A stretch of 44,236 nucleotides of DNA from Roseateles toxinivorans (lineage in GTDB: Bacteria > Pseudomonadota > Gammaproteobacteria > Burkholderiales > Burkholderiaceae_C): the NCBI GenBank assembly GCA_945898095.1, contig CAMDHE010000027.1, forward strand, positions 1 to 44,236. The letters are read 5' to 3'. Below are positions 7,734 through 17,496 of the stretch, in pieces; position 1 is the first letter of the stretch; every line of letters starts with the position of its first letter. The translations under genes were made by a program, and so were the position numbers. The notes beneath the pieces are model-generated. The model was not told the DNA's origin, did no database searches, and saw only the letters and a list, made by a program, of their open reading frames with translations.

Positions 7734-8171
7734 TTGCATTTCACAGTACAAATTTCAACAGACCAACTCGAGCACGTCGAGCGACTGAGAGAGCTGTTCA
7801 CGCGAGAGTGGGGACAAATTGACGCGTTCGAAGGCCGCTTACACGGTAAAGATCTGCCGCGACCTTTGGTAGCTTTAGACAACAGTGAAACTTTACTTGG
7901 CGGTTTGGCATTTTCTACGTACAAGCATCCGTCAAGGGAGGGCCACACACTATGGATAAATGCGCTGCTTGTCATTCCATCTCATCGCAGCAATGGCATT
8001 GCGAGCCGGCTCGTCAAGGAGGCGGAATGTGTTGCGCGTGAACTCGGATTTAATTCGCTTCATGTATATACAAACGTGCCAAGTTTGTATCAGCGCCTCG
8101 GTTGGCGCGTTGTCTCAACGGCAGGTCAGCACCAGGTTCTCACGGTGGATCTAGACAAGCCTAGTAGGTAG
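7734..8171 (+). CDS. Cassette 4: GNAT-family N-acetyltransferase
   Basis: A 145-residue GNAT fold protein. The acetyl-CoA binding motif A is visible as LLVIPSHRSNGIASRLVKEA, with RSNGIA as the R-x-x-G-x-A loop; the later LYQRLGWRVV is the usual motif B region. The substrate cannot be read from the sequence. GNAT genes are frequent cassette cargo and include aminoglycoside-modifying enzymes, but nothing here points to that. The start is TTG at 7734 with CCGGAG upstream. The gene is visibly more A+T rich than the flanking chromosome, a sign of transfer. Confidence 0.85.
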   Translation: MHFTVQISTDQLEHVERLRELFTREWGQIDAFEGRLHGKDLPRPLVALDNSETLLGGLAFSTYKHPSREGHTLWINALLVIPSHRSNGIASRLVKEAECVARELGFNSLHVYTNVPSLYQRLGWRVVSTAGQHQVLTVDLDKPSR

Positions 8172-8184
8172 TACAACCAGTGCC

Positions 8185-8244
8185 GCCTACCATTCGCTCA
8201 ACCGGACGCTACACAGCTTGCCGGCGCTTGGTCCGCCGTTAGGC
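8185..8244 (+). other. attC: attC site of cassette 4
   Basis: A 60-bp site with arms GCCTACC (8185-8191) and GTTAGGC (8238-8244). It has the CGCTCAACCGGACGC and inner GCGCTTGGTCCG pattern of short 59-base elements. The left arm has one change from GCCTAAC. Confidence 0.8.
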
Positions 8245-8336
8245 ATCAGAATGACGTGTGGTCCGCCAGCAGGAAGTGCGCCTGTCGGCGTGAATGATCC
8301 AGCCTGAGATCCAGATTCTGAAAGGTACGCCCCCCT

Positions 8337-8585
8337 ATGCTGAAGCTCCGACCGAATTGCGAGTGCTGCAACCGTGACCTCCCCAATGAGAGCACTGAAG
8401 CAAGAATATGCACATTCGAATGCACATTCTGCTCGGAGTGTGCAGACACGAAACTAAATGGCGTCTGTCCGAACTGTGGCGGCGAGTTGGTACGCCGCCC
8501 CAGGCGGCCAGCAACCGCACTAGCCAAGCACCCCCAGTCAACAGAGCGTGTTTACAAACCTCAAGGCTGCGCGGGTGCGGCCTAA
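8337..8585 (+). CDS. Cassette 5: DUF1272 cysteine-rich protein
   Basis: An 82-residue protein of the DUF1272 family, rich in cysteine pairs: NCECCNRDLP, CTFECTFCSECAD and GVCPNCGGEL, followed by the basic RRPRRPA tail. It likely binds zinc; no biochemical role is known to me. It is the only gene of cassette 5 (from 8239). The last 20 or so residues run into the attC boundary and may differ from the ancestral protein. Confidence 0.85.
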   Translation: MLKLRPNCECCNRDLPNESTEARICTFECTFCSECADTKLNGVCPNCGGELVRRPRRPATALAKHPQSTERVYKPQGCAGAA

Positions 8586-8640
8586 CCCGGCCTAACCCCC
8601 TCAATCGGCGCCCCAACGGCAGGCCACCAGAGCCCGGTCG
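8579..8640 (+). other. attC: attC site of cassette 5, right part missing
   Basis: The 10-base unit GGCCTAACCC is tandemly repeated (8579-8598), giving two copies of the left arm GCCTAAC. The inner part follows, but no GTTRRRY arm is found before the yoeB remnant. The simplest reading is a deletion that fused this attC to the middle of a toxin-antitoxin cassette, removing most of the antitoxin gene. Confidence 0.6.
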
Positions 8641-8687
8641 GTGGTACGCGGTGAGCCTCTGGGCAAGAGTGCAAAGGTGGCTGTTTG

Positions 8688-8952
8688 GTGAAGTGGGTCG
8701 TCGTCTACGCCAAGCATGCACTGAAGGATGCGAAGAAGCTCTCGGCGGCTGGGCTGAAAGAGAAGACCGAAGAGCTTCTCGAGGTGTTTGGCCATCGACC
8801 CATTTAAGAACCCACCGGCCTACGAGGAACTCGTAGTAGATTTTGACGGGGCCTGTTCGCGCCGTATCAACATCCAGCACCGTCTCGTCTACGAAGTCTT
8901 CAAGAAGGAACGCACCGTGCGCGTACTGCGCATGTGGTCGCACCACGAATGA
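8688..8952 (+). pseudogene. yoeB: YoeB/Txe-family toxin, frameshifted
   Basis: Frame 1 from GTG 8688 encodes VKWVVVYAKHALKDAKKLS and continues to EELLEVF, then stops. The frame shifted by one base continues with the family's DPFKNPPAYEELV and RRINIQHRLVYEV to the end MWSHHE. Removing one T from the TTT at 8787-8789 restores a normal 87-residue YoeB-type mRNA interferase. The His and Tyr residues near the C-terminus are kept, so the break is probably recent. The preceding antitoxin gene is reduced to a short tail that overlaps the start as GTGA. Confidence 0.85.
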
Positions 8953-8959
8953 CTCAGAC

Positions 8960-9030
8960 GGCTAACCCTTCCTTAAAGCGGACAGTCAACGGTCTGCACC
9001 CGTCGCCTGTCGCTTAAGTCAAACATTGGC
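8960..9030 (+). other. attC: Degenerate attC site after yoeB remnant
   Basis: The left arm GGCTAAC (8960-8966) is intact apart from one base, but the right arm is CATTGGC (9024-9030) instead of GTTAGGC. Inner stems such as GCGGACAG and CTGTCGC still pair. The site is probably no longer a good IntI substrate. Confidence 0.6.
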
Positions 9031-9084
9031 AGCGCAACACCGACCTGCGCGACACCCGCGATCTCGCCAGTAGTATCATGTCGC

Positions 9085-9312
9085 ATGAACGCAGCTGCCA
9101 AGGTTCTTGCATCCATGCGGCGAAGTCCACTGGACTGGCAAATCGGTGAACTCCAAACCGTGGCACGCCAACACAACATCGACTGGCGGCATCAGAAGAG
9201 TAGTCATTGTGTTTTCATACGAGAAGACGGGCGTACCTTGTCCGTCCCAGCACACAGGCCGATCAAACCAATCTACGTGCGGAAGTTCATTGAACTGATC
9301 GATGGAGCGTGA
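9085..9312 (+). CDS. hicA: HicA-type mRNA interferase toxin
   Basis: A 75-residue HicA protein with a double-stranded-RNA-binding-like fold. The catalytic histidine is expected in QKSSHCVFIRE, followed by the conserved PAHRPIKPIYVRKFIELI. It degrades mRNA when not bound by HicB. The gene is followed after 3 bases by hicB, toxin first as usual. Its leader region is repeated at 4398-4452 on the other side of intI. Confidence 0.88.
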   Translation: MNAAAKVLASMRRSPLDWQIGELQTVARQHNIDWRHQKSSHCVFIREDGRTLSVPAHRPIKPIYVRKFIELIDGA

Positions 9313-9315
9313 ACC

Positions 9316-9693
9316 ATGAGCAAACTGACTGACTATCCCTTTGAAGTGCGTCCACTGTCTTCGGAAGAAGGGGGCGGCTATCTCATCTCGTTCCCAGACT
9401 TCGCTGAGTGCATCTCTGACGGCGAGACCGTTGCGGAAGCCATGGAAAATGGAAGAGACGCGCTCAAGGCCACCATCGCCGCGCTGAAGGCAAAGAAGCT
9501 CCCTGTCCCTGCTCCGAACAGTGGAGGTGTAGCGTCCGGGAAATTCGTCGCTCGGGTGCCCAAGACAGTCCATGCGCAGCTGGCAATCCGCGCTCGCGCC
9601 GAGGGTGTTTCGCTCAACGCACTTGTACTCACTTTTATTGCTCAGGGTCTCGGCGGTCCAGGCTCCAAGGCGCGAGCAAAGAGCGCTGCCTGA
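9316..9693 (+). CDS. hicB: HicB-type antitoxin
   Basis: A 125-residue HicB protein. The N-terminal domain, YPFEVRPLSSEEGGGYLISF then PDFAECISDG and GETVAEAMENGRDALKATI, has the partially degraded RNase H-like fold of HicB. The C-terminal VPKTVHAQLAIRARAEGVS is a DNA-binding ribbon-helix-helix segment that probably autorepresses the pair. It ends in truncated attC sequence. Confidence 0.88.
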   Translation: MSKLTDYPFEVRPLSSEEGGGYLISFPDFAECISDGETVAEAMENGRDALKATIAALKAKKLPVPAPNSGGVASGKFVARVPKTVHAQLAIRARAEGVSLNALVLTFIAQGLGGPGSKARAKSAA

Positions 9694-9740
9694 ACCCGCG
9701 GGTCAACCGAACCCGTCTTCGGCCGGCCGGATACCCGCAA
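9688..9740 (+). other. attC: Truncated attC after hicB, end of the cassette array
   Basis: GCCTGAAC followed by GGTCAACCGAACCCG resembles the left half of the attC at 6982 (which has CTCAACCGAACCC). No right arm follows; instead the mvaB fragment begins at 9745. This is where the array meets old chromosome. Confidence 0.5.
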
Positions 9741-9744
9741 CGGA

Positions 9745-9882
9745 AGTGCCGCCGGCCTTGGCGGCTGCCCTTATGCCAAGTGCGCGACCGGCAATGCCGC
9801 GACCGAGGATGTGGTCTTCATGCTGGACGGTCTGGGTGTCAGCACCGGCATCGACCTCAAGCGGCTGGACGATGCCGGCTAA
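9745..9882 (+). pseudogene. 3' fragment of a second HMG-CoA lyase gene
   Basis: The fragment encodes [14 protein letters not shown], then [13 protein letters not shown] and a short tail ending LDDAG, stop. It aligns in frame with the mvaB region 3463-3597. Identity by eye is near 80 percent at the DNA level, with several amino-acid changes (for example the Gly after the catalytic loop Lys is Cys). It lacks the N-terminal three-quarters and the last 25 or so residues. It stands exactly at the border between the cassette array and the dlh-pfp operon, two bases before the dlh stop codon. Confidence 0.88.
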
Positions 9883-9883
9883 A

Positions 9884-10558
9884 TCAAGCTAAGTTCTTGG
9901 CGAAGAAAGCCATCGTGCGGTCCCAGGCCTGCTTGGCGCAGGCAGCGTCGTAGACATCGGCGCGGGTGTCGTTGAAGAAGGCATGGTTGGCCGGGTAGCG
10001 ATTGATTTCGGCATTGATCGATGCAGGCAGGGCTGCTTGCATCGCGTCGACGCTGGCGGGCGTGCACCAGCCGTCGAGGTCAGCGAAATGACCCTGAAAG
10101 GGAATCGCGATTTTGGCCGGATCGGCCAGCGCGAGTGGCGGGATGCCGTAGAAGCAGGACGCAGCAGCCAGGCCCTGCAGATGCACGGCTGAAGCGATCG
10201 TCAATGCCCCGCCCAGGCAGAAGCCGAGCACGCCGACCTTGGTCGAGCGGGCGCTCAAATAGCTGAAGGCGCCGGCCAGATCCTGGTGTGTCGCCGCAGC
10301 GAAGTCGAGCCCGTTCATCAGTTTGCCGGCCTCGTCGGCATCCTTGGCAACGCGGCCGTGATACAGGTCTGGCGCCAGCACGTTGTAGCCTTCGGCGGCA
10401 AAGCGCTCGGTCAATTGGCGGATATGTGGGTTCAAACCCCACCATTCCTGGATCAGGATCAGCCCGGGTCGGGCATTGGCGCTATCAGCCGCGGCTGGCG
10501 CGAAATAGCCTTGGCAACTGGCGCCATCAGGGCGCTTGAATTCGATCATCTGGGGCAT
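9884..10558 (-). CDS. Dienelactone hydrolase family protein
   Basis: A 224-residue alpha/beta hydrolase of the dienelactone hydrolase family. LIQEWWGLNPHIR is the N-terminal family motif. GFCLGG holds the nucleophilic cysteine, and the acid and histidine are expected in FADLDGWC and PANHAFF. Classical members open dienelactone in chloroaromatic degradation, but many are general esterases; no chlorocatechol genes are nearby. It follows pfp by 4 bases with an AGGAG overlapping the pfp stop region, so the two are co-transcribed. Confidence 0.88.
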   Translation of the reverse strand: MPQMIEFKRPDGASCQGYFAPAAADSANARPGLILIQEWWGLNPHIRQLTERFAAEGYNVLAPDLYHGRVAKDADEAGKLMNGLDFAAATHQDLAGAFSYLSARSTKVGVLGFCLGGALTIASAVHLQGLAAASCFYGIPPLALADPAKIAIPFQGHFADLDGWCTPASVDAMQAALPASINAEINRYPANHAFFNDTRADVYDAACAKQAWDRTMAFFAKNLA

Positions 10559-10562
10559 TGAG

Positions 10563-11780
10563 TTACTCCTGGTTCAAAATTTTCGCGACTGGATTGGGTC
10601 GCAGTCTAAAGGCATCCGGCATGCCCGAGCCCAACAAGGGTCTCAGGTAAAGGCGGAAGGCATCGGTCACATCGGTGCCGCTGGCGCTGATGAAAGCATC
10701 TTCCATCACGCGCGTCTTGCCGGCTACGGCGGTTAGCGGCAGCAACTCGTAATCGACCGAGTAATAGCCGCTGCGCTTGATCGCGACCGAACCATCGCGT
10801 CCGCCGTGGAAGGCAAACTGCACCGCTTTTTCACCGACCTCGCGTGCTTCTCGCTGGTCGACATCGGAGACGCAGCCGATGAAGCTGCGCTGCAGATAGC
10901 CGAAGGTGTCGCCACGCACGCGCTTGATGTTCAGCTTGGACTTGATCTCTTCGCACAGCAGATCGGCCAGTGCGCCATTGCCCGAGAGCTGCACATTGCC
11001 ATGCGCGTCATGCTCGAGATCCTTGGCCAGTTGCGCCGCGATCGATTGGCCCGAGGCGTCGTGGATGCCTTCGGAAACGGCGATCACGCAGCGGCCATGG
11101 CGTTCATACATCGAGCGCACATCGGCCAGAAAGCGCTCAAGCTCGAAGACCCGCTCGGGCAGATAAATCAGGTGCGGGCCGTCGTCGGTGAACTTTTTCC
11201 CCAGCGCTGAGGCAGCAGTCAGGAAACCCGCGTGGCGCCCCATCACCACGCCGACATAGACGCCAGGCAGCGCCGCATTGTCCAGATTGGCACCGGCGAA
11301 GGCCTGGGCGACGAAGCGCGCGGCAGACGGGAAACCGGGTGTGTGGTCGTTCTCGACCAGATCGTTGTCGATCGTCTTCGGAATATGGATGCAGCGCAGC
11401 GGGTAAGCGGCGGCCTGTGCTTCTTCGCTGACGATGCGCACGGTGTCTGATGAATCGTTGCCACCGATGTAGAAGAAATGGCTGATGCTGTGCGCGCGCA
11501 GGACCTTGAAGATCTTGTGGCAATAAGCGGCGTCGGGCTTGTCGCGCGTCGAGCCCAGTGCCGAGCTCGGCGTGTTCGCGACCAGTTCGAGGTTGTGGCT
11601 GGTTTCCTGGGTCAGGTCAACGAAGTCTTCGTCGACGATGCCACGCACCCCATGCCTGGCGCCATAGACCAGATCGACCTGATGTTGGCGCCTTGCCTCG
11701 AGGATGACACCGACCAGCGATTGATTGATGACTGCGGTAGGTCCGCCGCCTTGGGCGACCAGAATTTTTGCTGAGGCCAT
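10563..11780 (-). CDS. pfp: Pyrophosphate-dependent 6-phosphofructokinase
   Basis: A 405-residue phosphofructokinase that should phosphorylate fructose 6-phosphate, probably with pyrophosphate, making the step reversible. Visible family motifs are AQGGGPTAVINQ (nucleotide loop), FYIGGNDSSDT, PKTIDNDL with the catalytic aspartates, and VVMGRHAGFL. The Asp following Asn in GGND sits where PPi enzymes have Asp and ATP enzymes have Gly, which favours pyrophosphate. The ATG at 11780 has GGAG upstream; the frame continues further 5' but without family similarity. Confidence 0.9.
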   Translation of the reverse strand: MASAKILVAQGGGPTAVINQSLVGVILEARRQHQVDLVYGARHGVRGIVDEDFVDLTQETSHNLELVANTPSSALGSTRDKPDAAYCHKIFKVLRAHSISHFFYIGGNDSSDTVRIVSEEAQAAAYPLRCIHIPKTIDNDLVENDHTPGFPSAARFVAQAFAGANLDNAALPGVYVGVVMGRHAGFLTAASALGKKFTDDGPHLIYLPERVFELERFLADVRSMYERHGRCVIAVSEGIHDASGQSIAAQLAKDLEHDAHGNVQLSGNGALADLLCEEIKSKLNIKRVRGDTFGYLQRSFIGCVSDVDQREAREVGEKAVQFAFHGGRDGSVAIKRSGYYSVDYELLPLTAVAGKTRVMEDAFISASGTDVTDAFRLYLRPLLGSGMPDAFRLRPNPVAKILNQE

Positions 11781-11972
11781 GCTTGCTCCGGAAGGCTTTG
11801 GTTTGCGCGCTGATTGTGTCTCAGCCGTTCGGTCGATATTGAGCGGCAAGGTGAATCGACCTTCATTGCGGGCCGGTCCAGTTGTCTGGCCGACTTGATA
11901 TTGAGCCATGTCAGGTCCTGCAAGCTCCAATGCGCTAAGTTCAAACCAATATCAACCGTCAAGGAGTGTTCC

Positions 11973-12284
11973 ATGTCTGCATTCAATCAAACCCAGAAAG
12001 ACCGCCTGATGAACGATCTGCATGCGGTAGTCGCCGAGGCCGAGGGTCTGCTGCGCGCCACGGCCGGATCGGCCGGTGAAGGTGCTGCCGAATTGCGCGC
12101 CAAGGTACAGGCCAGCCTGGACCGCGCCAAGCACAATCTGCGCGACCTGCAGGAGGCCGCGGTGGAGAAAGCCAAGGCTGCGGGCCGCGCCACCGACAAC
12201 TATGTGCATGAAAATCCCTGGCAATCGATCGGCTTGGCCGCCGGCATCGGCCTGCTGCTCGGCATGCTGATCACAAGGCGCTGA
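11973..12284 (+). CDS. DUF883 (ElaB/YqjD-like) membrane-anchored protein
   Basis: A 103-residue protein with a long amphipathic helix rich in Ala, Glu and Lys, then NPWQSIGLAAGIGLLLGMLITRR, the signature C-terminal glycine-rich membrane anchor of YqjD/ElaB. E. coli YqjD and ElaB attach to the inner membrane and bind ribosomes in stationary phase. AAGGAG precedes the ATG at 11973. It is the first of three overlapping genes. Confidence 0.9.
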   Translation: MSAFNQTQKDRLMNDLHAVVAEAEGLLRATAGSAGEGAAELRAKVQASLDRAKHNLRDLQEAAVEKAKAAGRATDNYVHENPWQSIGLAAGIGLLLGMLITRR

Positions 12285-12688
12285 TGGCCGCCGAAGATCC
12301 TGCTGCTGACGCCGGCGAAGCTGGCACAACAGGCCCGTTGGCCGCGCTGCGTCGCATGCTCGGGCATTTGCTTGAGCTGCTGCAGTCGCGGCTCGAGTTG
12401 CTGTCGACCGAGCTCGAAGCCGAAAAACTGCGCCTCTTCGCAGCGCTGACTCAGGGCTTGCTGGCCTTGCTGATGGCAGGCGCTGGCTTGGTGATGCTGA
12501 GCATCTGCCTGCTGCTGCTCAGCCCCGAAGGCTGGCGTTGGCTGGCGGCCTTGCTGCTCGGCGTCCTCTACGCCGGGCTGGCCTGGTGGAGTTGGCGCTG
12601 CGCCTGCAAGCAGTTGAGTCAAATTGGCGGCATTTTTGCTGGAAGCGCAGCCGAACTCGCACGCGACCGCGATGCCTTGAAATCCTGA
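12284..12688 (+). CDS. YqjE-like phage-holin-family membrane protein
   Basis: A 134-residue inner-membrane protein with two hydrophobic helices (around GLLALLMAGAGLVML and ALLLGVLYAGLAWW) after an amphipathic LLELLQSRLELLSTELE segment, as in the YqjE / putative Actinobacteriophage holin family. Function unknown; the family regularly follows YqjD. Its ATG overlaps the yqjD-like stop by one base. Confidence 0.85.
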   Translation: MAAEDPAADAGEAGTTGPLAALRRMLGHLLELLQSRLELLSTELEAEKLRLFAALTQGLLALLMAGAGLVMLSICLLLLSPEGWRWLAALLLGVLYAGLAWWSWRCACKQLSQIGGIFAGSAAELARDRDALKS

Positions 12689-12942
12689 TGTTCAGCTATC
12701 AACTCGATCAACTTAAAGCGCGCCAGCTGGCGCTGCGCTTGCGCAATCTCGAATTGCGGGCTGAACTGCATGAGCAGGCACAGCATTTGTTGAAGCCCGG
12801 CTTCGGCGGCTTGGGGATCTGGCTCAAGGGTGCCGCCGGCATCACCTTGCTGCTCGCCGCTTGGCGCGGGCCGGGCCGGCTGAACCGCCTGCTGGGCCTG
12901 GCCAGGTTGGCGCTGCGCTTGCTGCGGCTGGTTCGCGGCTGA
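12688..12942 (+). CDS. YqjK-like small protein
   Basis: An 84-residue basic protein with a coiled-coil-like start (LDQLKARQLALRLRNLELRAEL) and a hydrophobic middle, resembling the third member of yqjD-yqjE-yqjK clusters. Assignment rests on position, size and composition. The start overlaps the preceding stop as TGATG, so the three genes are translationally coupled. A transposed element begins 11 bp after its stop. Confidence 0.65.
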   Translation: MFSYQLDQLKARQLALRLRNLELRAELHEQAQHLLKPGFGGLGIWLKGAAGITLLLAAWRGPGRLNRLLGLARLALRLLRLVRG

Positions 12943-12953
12943 AGCTAGCGTAA

Positions 12954-13115
12954 GGATGTTCTGCATAACCCCTCACGGCTGGTGCTAGCGCGGCCTCGGG
13001 CGGTCTGCGGCGTTGCATTTATTGCCAATAGCACGCGCTATTGGCCGCAAAATGCGCCTTGCATCCCATCCCGATCCGCACTGCACACACTCGCGTTGAG
13101 TTATGCAGAGCATCC
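12954..13115. repeat. MITE-like element, copy 2 (complete long form, 162 bp)
   Basis: The ends are GGATGTTCTGCATAA and TTATGCAGAGCATCC, a 15-bp inverted repeat with one mismatch. The 46-bp extra segment relative to the short form lies between two TTGCAT words and holds a perfect hairpin (arms 13024-13032 and 13037-13045, loop ACGC). Flanks are GTAA and TTAA, not an exact duplication. The right flank supplies the stop codon of ygiQ. No coding sequence is present. Confidence 0.85.
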
Positions 13116-15437
<2,322 letters not shown>

Positions 15438-15499
15438 GGCAGGATTTTTTGATTCAACCCGCTATTGTCCCTTGATCGTGCCGCCTTTGAAGTACCCGT

Positions 15500-15516
15500 C
15501 AAAACCCAGGGTTTTG
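15500..15516. repeat. Inverted repeat just after the tetR-type stop
   Basis: The arms CAAAACCC and GGGTTTTG are perfect with a one-base centre. The site lies between the regulator gene and ygiQ, which read in the same direction. It lacks a clear U-tract, so it could be a weak terminator or a protein-binding site. Confidence 0.4.
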
Positions 15517-15517
15517 T

Positions 15518-16189
15518 TCAGGCCCGACCCAGGCGCAGCCGCTCTTCGTCGGTCAGCGCAGGCAGCAAGGGCGGCGCCTTGTTGGCAAGGTTGTTGAGGA
15601 AGCCTTCGACCGAGGCCTGGCCGACCGCCATCAGGTCGAATGCCTGCGGATCCATGATCCATTGGTGGATCAACCCGTCGACCAGCGCCACCAGGGCGAC
15701 CGCAGCCGCCGCGATATTCAGGCTTGCCGGTAACTGGCCCAGCGACACCGCGTGGGCGAAGGCGGCCTGGTTCTGCTGGCGCCAGGCGCGCAGGGAAGTC
15801 AGCTTGCGCTCCTGCAGTCCCTGCATCTCGCCGCTGTATTCGACCCGGTGCATCGCGATGTCGAAGACCCGCCGCGTGCGTTCATTGTTGACGGTCGAAT
15901 GCAGAACATTGATCCAGCCCCAGCGCAGTTCCGCCAGCGACAACTGAAGCGCTGCTTCCGGCGCCGCCATGTCTTCCTCAAGCGGCATGGTGGCACGTTC
16001 CATCATCGCTTTGAAGAGCTCGGTCTTGTCCTTGAAATGCCAGTAGATCGCGCCGCGCGTGAGGCCTGCTGCCTGCGCGATGTCCTGCAGCGAGCAGCGC
16101 GAAACGCCGCGCTGCTGGAACAGTTGTTCCGCCGCATCGATCAAGCTTGTGCGTGTTTCCTGCGCTTCCTGTTTGGTCTTTTTGGCCAT
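15518..16189 (-). CDS. AcrR-like TetR-family repressor of the efflux operon
   Basis: A 223-residue TetR-family regulator. The helix-turn-helix is TSLIDAAEQLFQQRGVSRCS followed by LQDIAQAAGLTRGAIYWHFKDKTELF, which matches AcrR/TtgR/MexR-type efflux repressors closely in the GAIYWHFKDK stretch. The C-terminal half would bind the inducing drug. It diverges from the RND operon and an AcrR-type palindrome lies between the two, so it most likely represses the pump and itself. Confidence 0.9.
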   Translation of the reverse strand: MAKKTKQEAQETRTSLIDAAEQLFQQRGVSRCSLQDIAQAAGLTRGAIYWHFKDKTELFKAMMERATMPLEEDMAAPEAALQLSLAELRWGWINVLHSTVNNERTRRVFDIAMHRVEYSGEMQGLQERKLTSLRAWRQQNQAAFAHAVSLGQLPASLNIAAAAVALVALVDGLIHQWIMDPQAFDLMAVGQASVEGFLNNLANKAPPLLPALTDEERLRLGRA

Positions 16190-16212
16190 CTGAAGGTCAT
16201 TCTAGATCGTTA

Positions 16213-16236
16213 TACATACACCAATGAATGTATATA
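16213..16236. promoter_or_regulatory. AcrR-type operator
   Basis: This 24-bp near-palindrome starts TACATACA and ends GAATGTATATA. From memory it closely follows the E. coli AcrR site, which starts TACATACATT and ends GAATGTATGTA. It sits 23 bp upstream of the repressor start and 72 bp upstream of the chosen adaptor start, overlapping both expected promoters. Confidence 0.75.
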
Positions 16237-16308
16237 TACAATTGGCTACACCCCACAAACAGGACTGAAACGGTGCTCAAGCGAATGCTGGCATCGTCAA
16301 TAGGCAAT

Positions 16309-17481
16309 ATGAAGTTGAATTTCCGTGCAACAAGCAATTTTTTGCTGATTCTGGCCATGGCCAGCTTGTCTGCCTGCGGCGGGGCCGACAAGTCGGCGCC
16401 GGCCGGCGGCATGCCGCCGCCTCAGGTGGGCGTGATCAAGGTGCAGTTGCAGGCCGTAGCCTTGCAGACCGAGTTGCCAGGCCGGGTCGAAGCCATGCGC
16501 ATCGCCCAGGTCAGGGCAAGGGTCAATGGCGTGGTGCTGCAACGGCTGTTTACCGAAGGCAGCGAAGTCAAGGCCGGGCAGGCGCTGTTCCAGATCGACG
16601 CAGCGCAATACCAGGCCGCGCTGGACAGCGTCCAGGCCAATCTGGCCAAAGCCCAGGCCAATCTCGGCCAGGCCGCAGCCCAGGCCGAGCGCAACAAGCC
16701 GCTGGTCGATGCCCGCGCGATCAGCCAGCAGGAATACCTGGTCAGCGTGGCGGTGGCCAAGTCGGCCGAGGCCGATGTCGCAGCCGCCAAGGCTGCAGTT
16801 CAAAGCGCCCGCCTCAATCTTGACTATGCGCGGGTCACGGCCCCGATCGGCGGAACGATTGGGCGAGCCTTGGTGACCGAAGGCGCGCTGGTCAGCGCTG
16901 CCGAGGCGACCCAGTTGGCGCTGATCCAGCAGAGCGGCAAGGTCTATGTCAATTTCACCCAAAGTGCCAACGAGGTGCAGCAGTTGCGGATGGCGCTGGC
17001 ATCGGGCGCCTTGCGCAAAGTTGGCGCCAATGCGGCGCAGGTCCGCATCCTGCTGGACAACGGCAGCGAGACGGCCAAACCGGGCAAGCTGCTGTTTACC
17101 GATTTGTCGGTTGACCCGAGCTCGGGGCAGGTGACGCTGCGCGCCGAGGTTCCAAATGCCGATGGCATGCTCTTGCCAGGCCAATATGTGCGGGTGCGGT
17201 TGAGTCAGGGCGAATTGCCGGCCGGCGTCCTGCTGCCGCAGCAGGCGGTCAAGCGCTCGAATCAGGGCGACTCGGTGCTTGTGGTTGGAGCTGACAACAA
17301 ACCGTTGCAGCGCCAGGTCAAGATCGGCCAGGCAGTCGGCAACCAATGGCTGGTGATCGACGGGCTGAAACCGGGCGAACAGGTCATCGTTGATGGGTTC
17401 CAGAAGATGTTTATTCCGGGCGCGCCAGTAATGCCGGTTGCCTGGGCTCCGGTAGCTGCTGCATCAGCCGCCAGCCGTTGA
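16309..17481 (+). CDS. acrA: RND efflux periplasmic adaptor (AcrA/MexA type)
   Basis: A 390-residue membrane-fusion protein. The chosen start gives a lipoprotein signal (MKLNFRATSN then FLLILAMASLSAC) with the lipobox LSAC at Cys23. A lipoyl-like half-motif (QVRARVNGVVLQRLFTEGSEV), a coiled-coil hairpin rich in Ala/Gln, the second lipoyl half (DYARVTAPIGGTIGRALV) and the beta-barrel follow in order. It links the pump to the outer-membrane channel. Alternative upstream starts at 16285 or 16228 would spoil the signal peptide. acrB follows after 15 bases. Confidence 0.9.
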   Translation: MKLNFRATSNFLLILAMASLSACGGADKSAPAGGMPPPQVGVIKVQLQAVALQTELPGRVEAMRIAQVRARVNGVVLQRLFTEGSEVKAGQALFQIDAAQYQAALDSVQANLAKAQANLGQAAAQAERNKPLVDARAISQQEYLVSVAVAKSAEADVAAAKAAVQSARLNLDYARVTAPIGGTIGRALVTEGALVSAAEATQLALIQQSGKVYVNFTQSANEVQQLRMALASGALRKVGANAAQVRILLDNGSETAKPGKLLFTDLSVDPSSGQVTLRAEVPNADGMLLPGQYVRVRLSQGELPAGVLLPQQAVKRSNQGDSVLVVGADNKPLQRQVKIGQAVGNQWLVIDGLKPGEQVIVDGFQKMFIPGAPVMPVAWAPVAAASAASR

Positions 17482-17496
17482 CGCGGGGACTTCAAG

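Noticed and set aside
8408..8836. Frame across DUF1272, the damaged attC and yoeB
   Set aside because: It crosses three features in the wrong frame and resembles nothing known.
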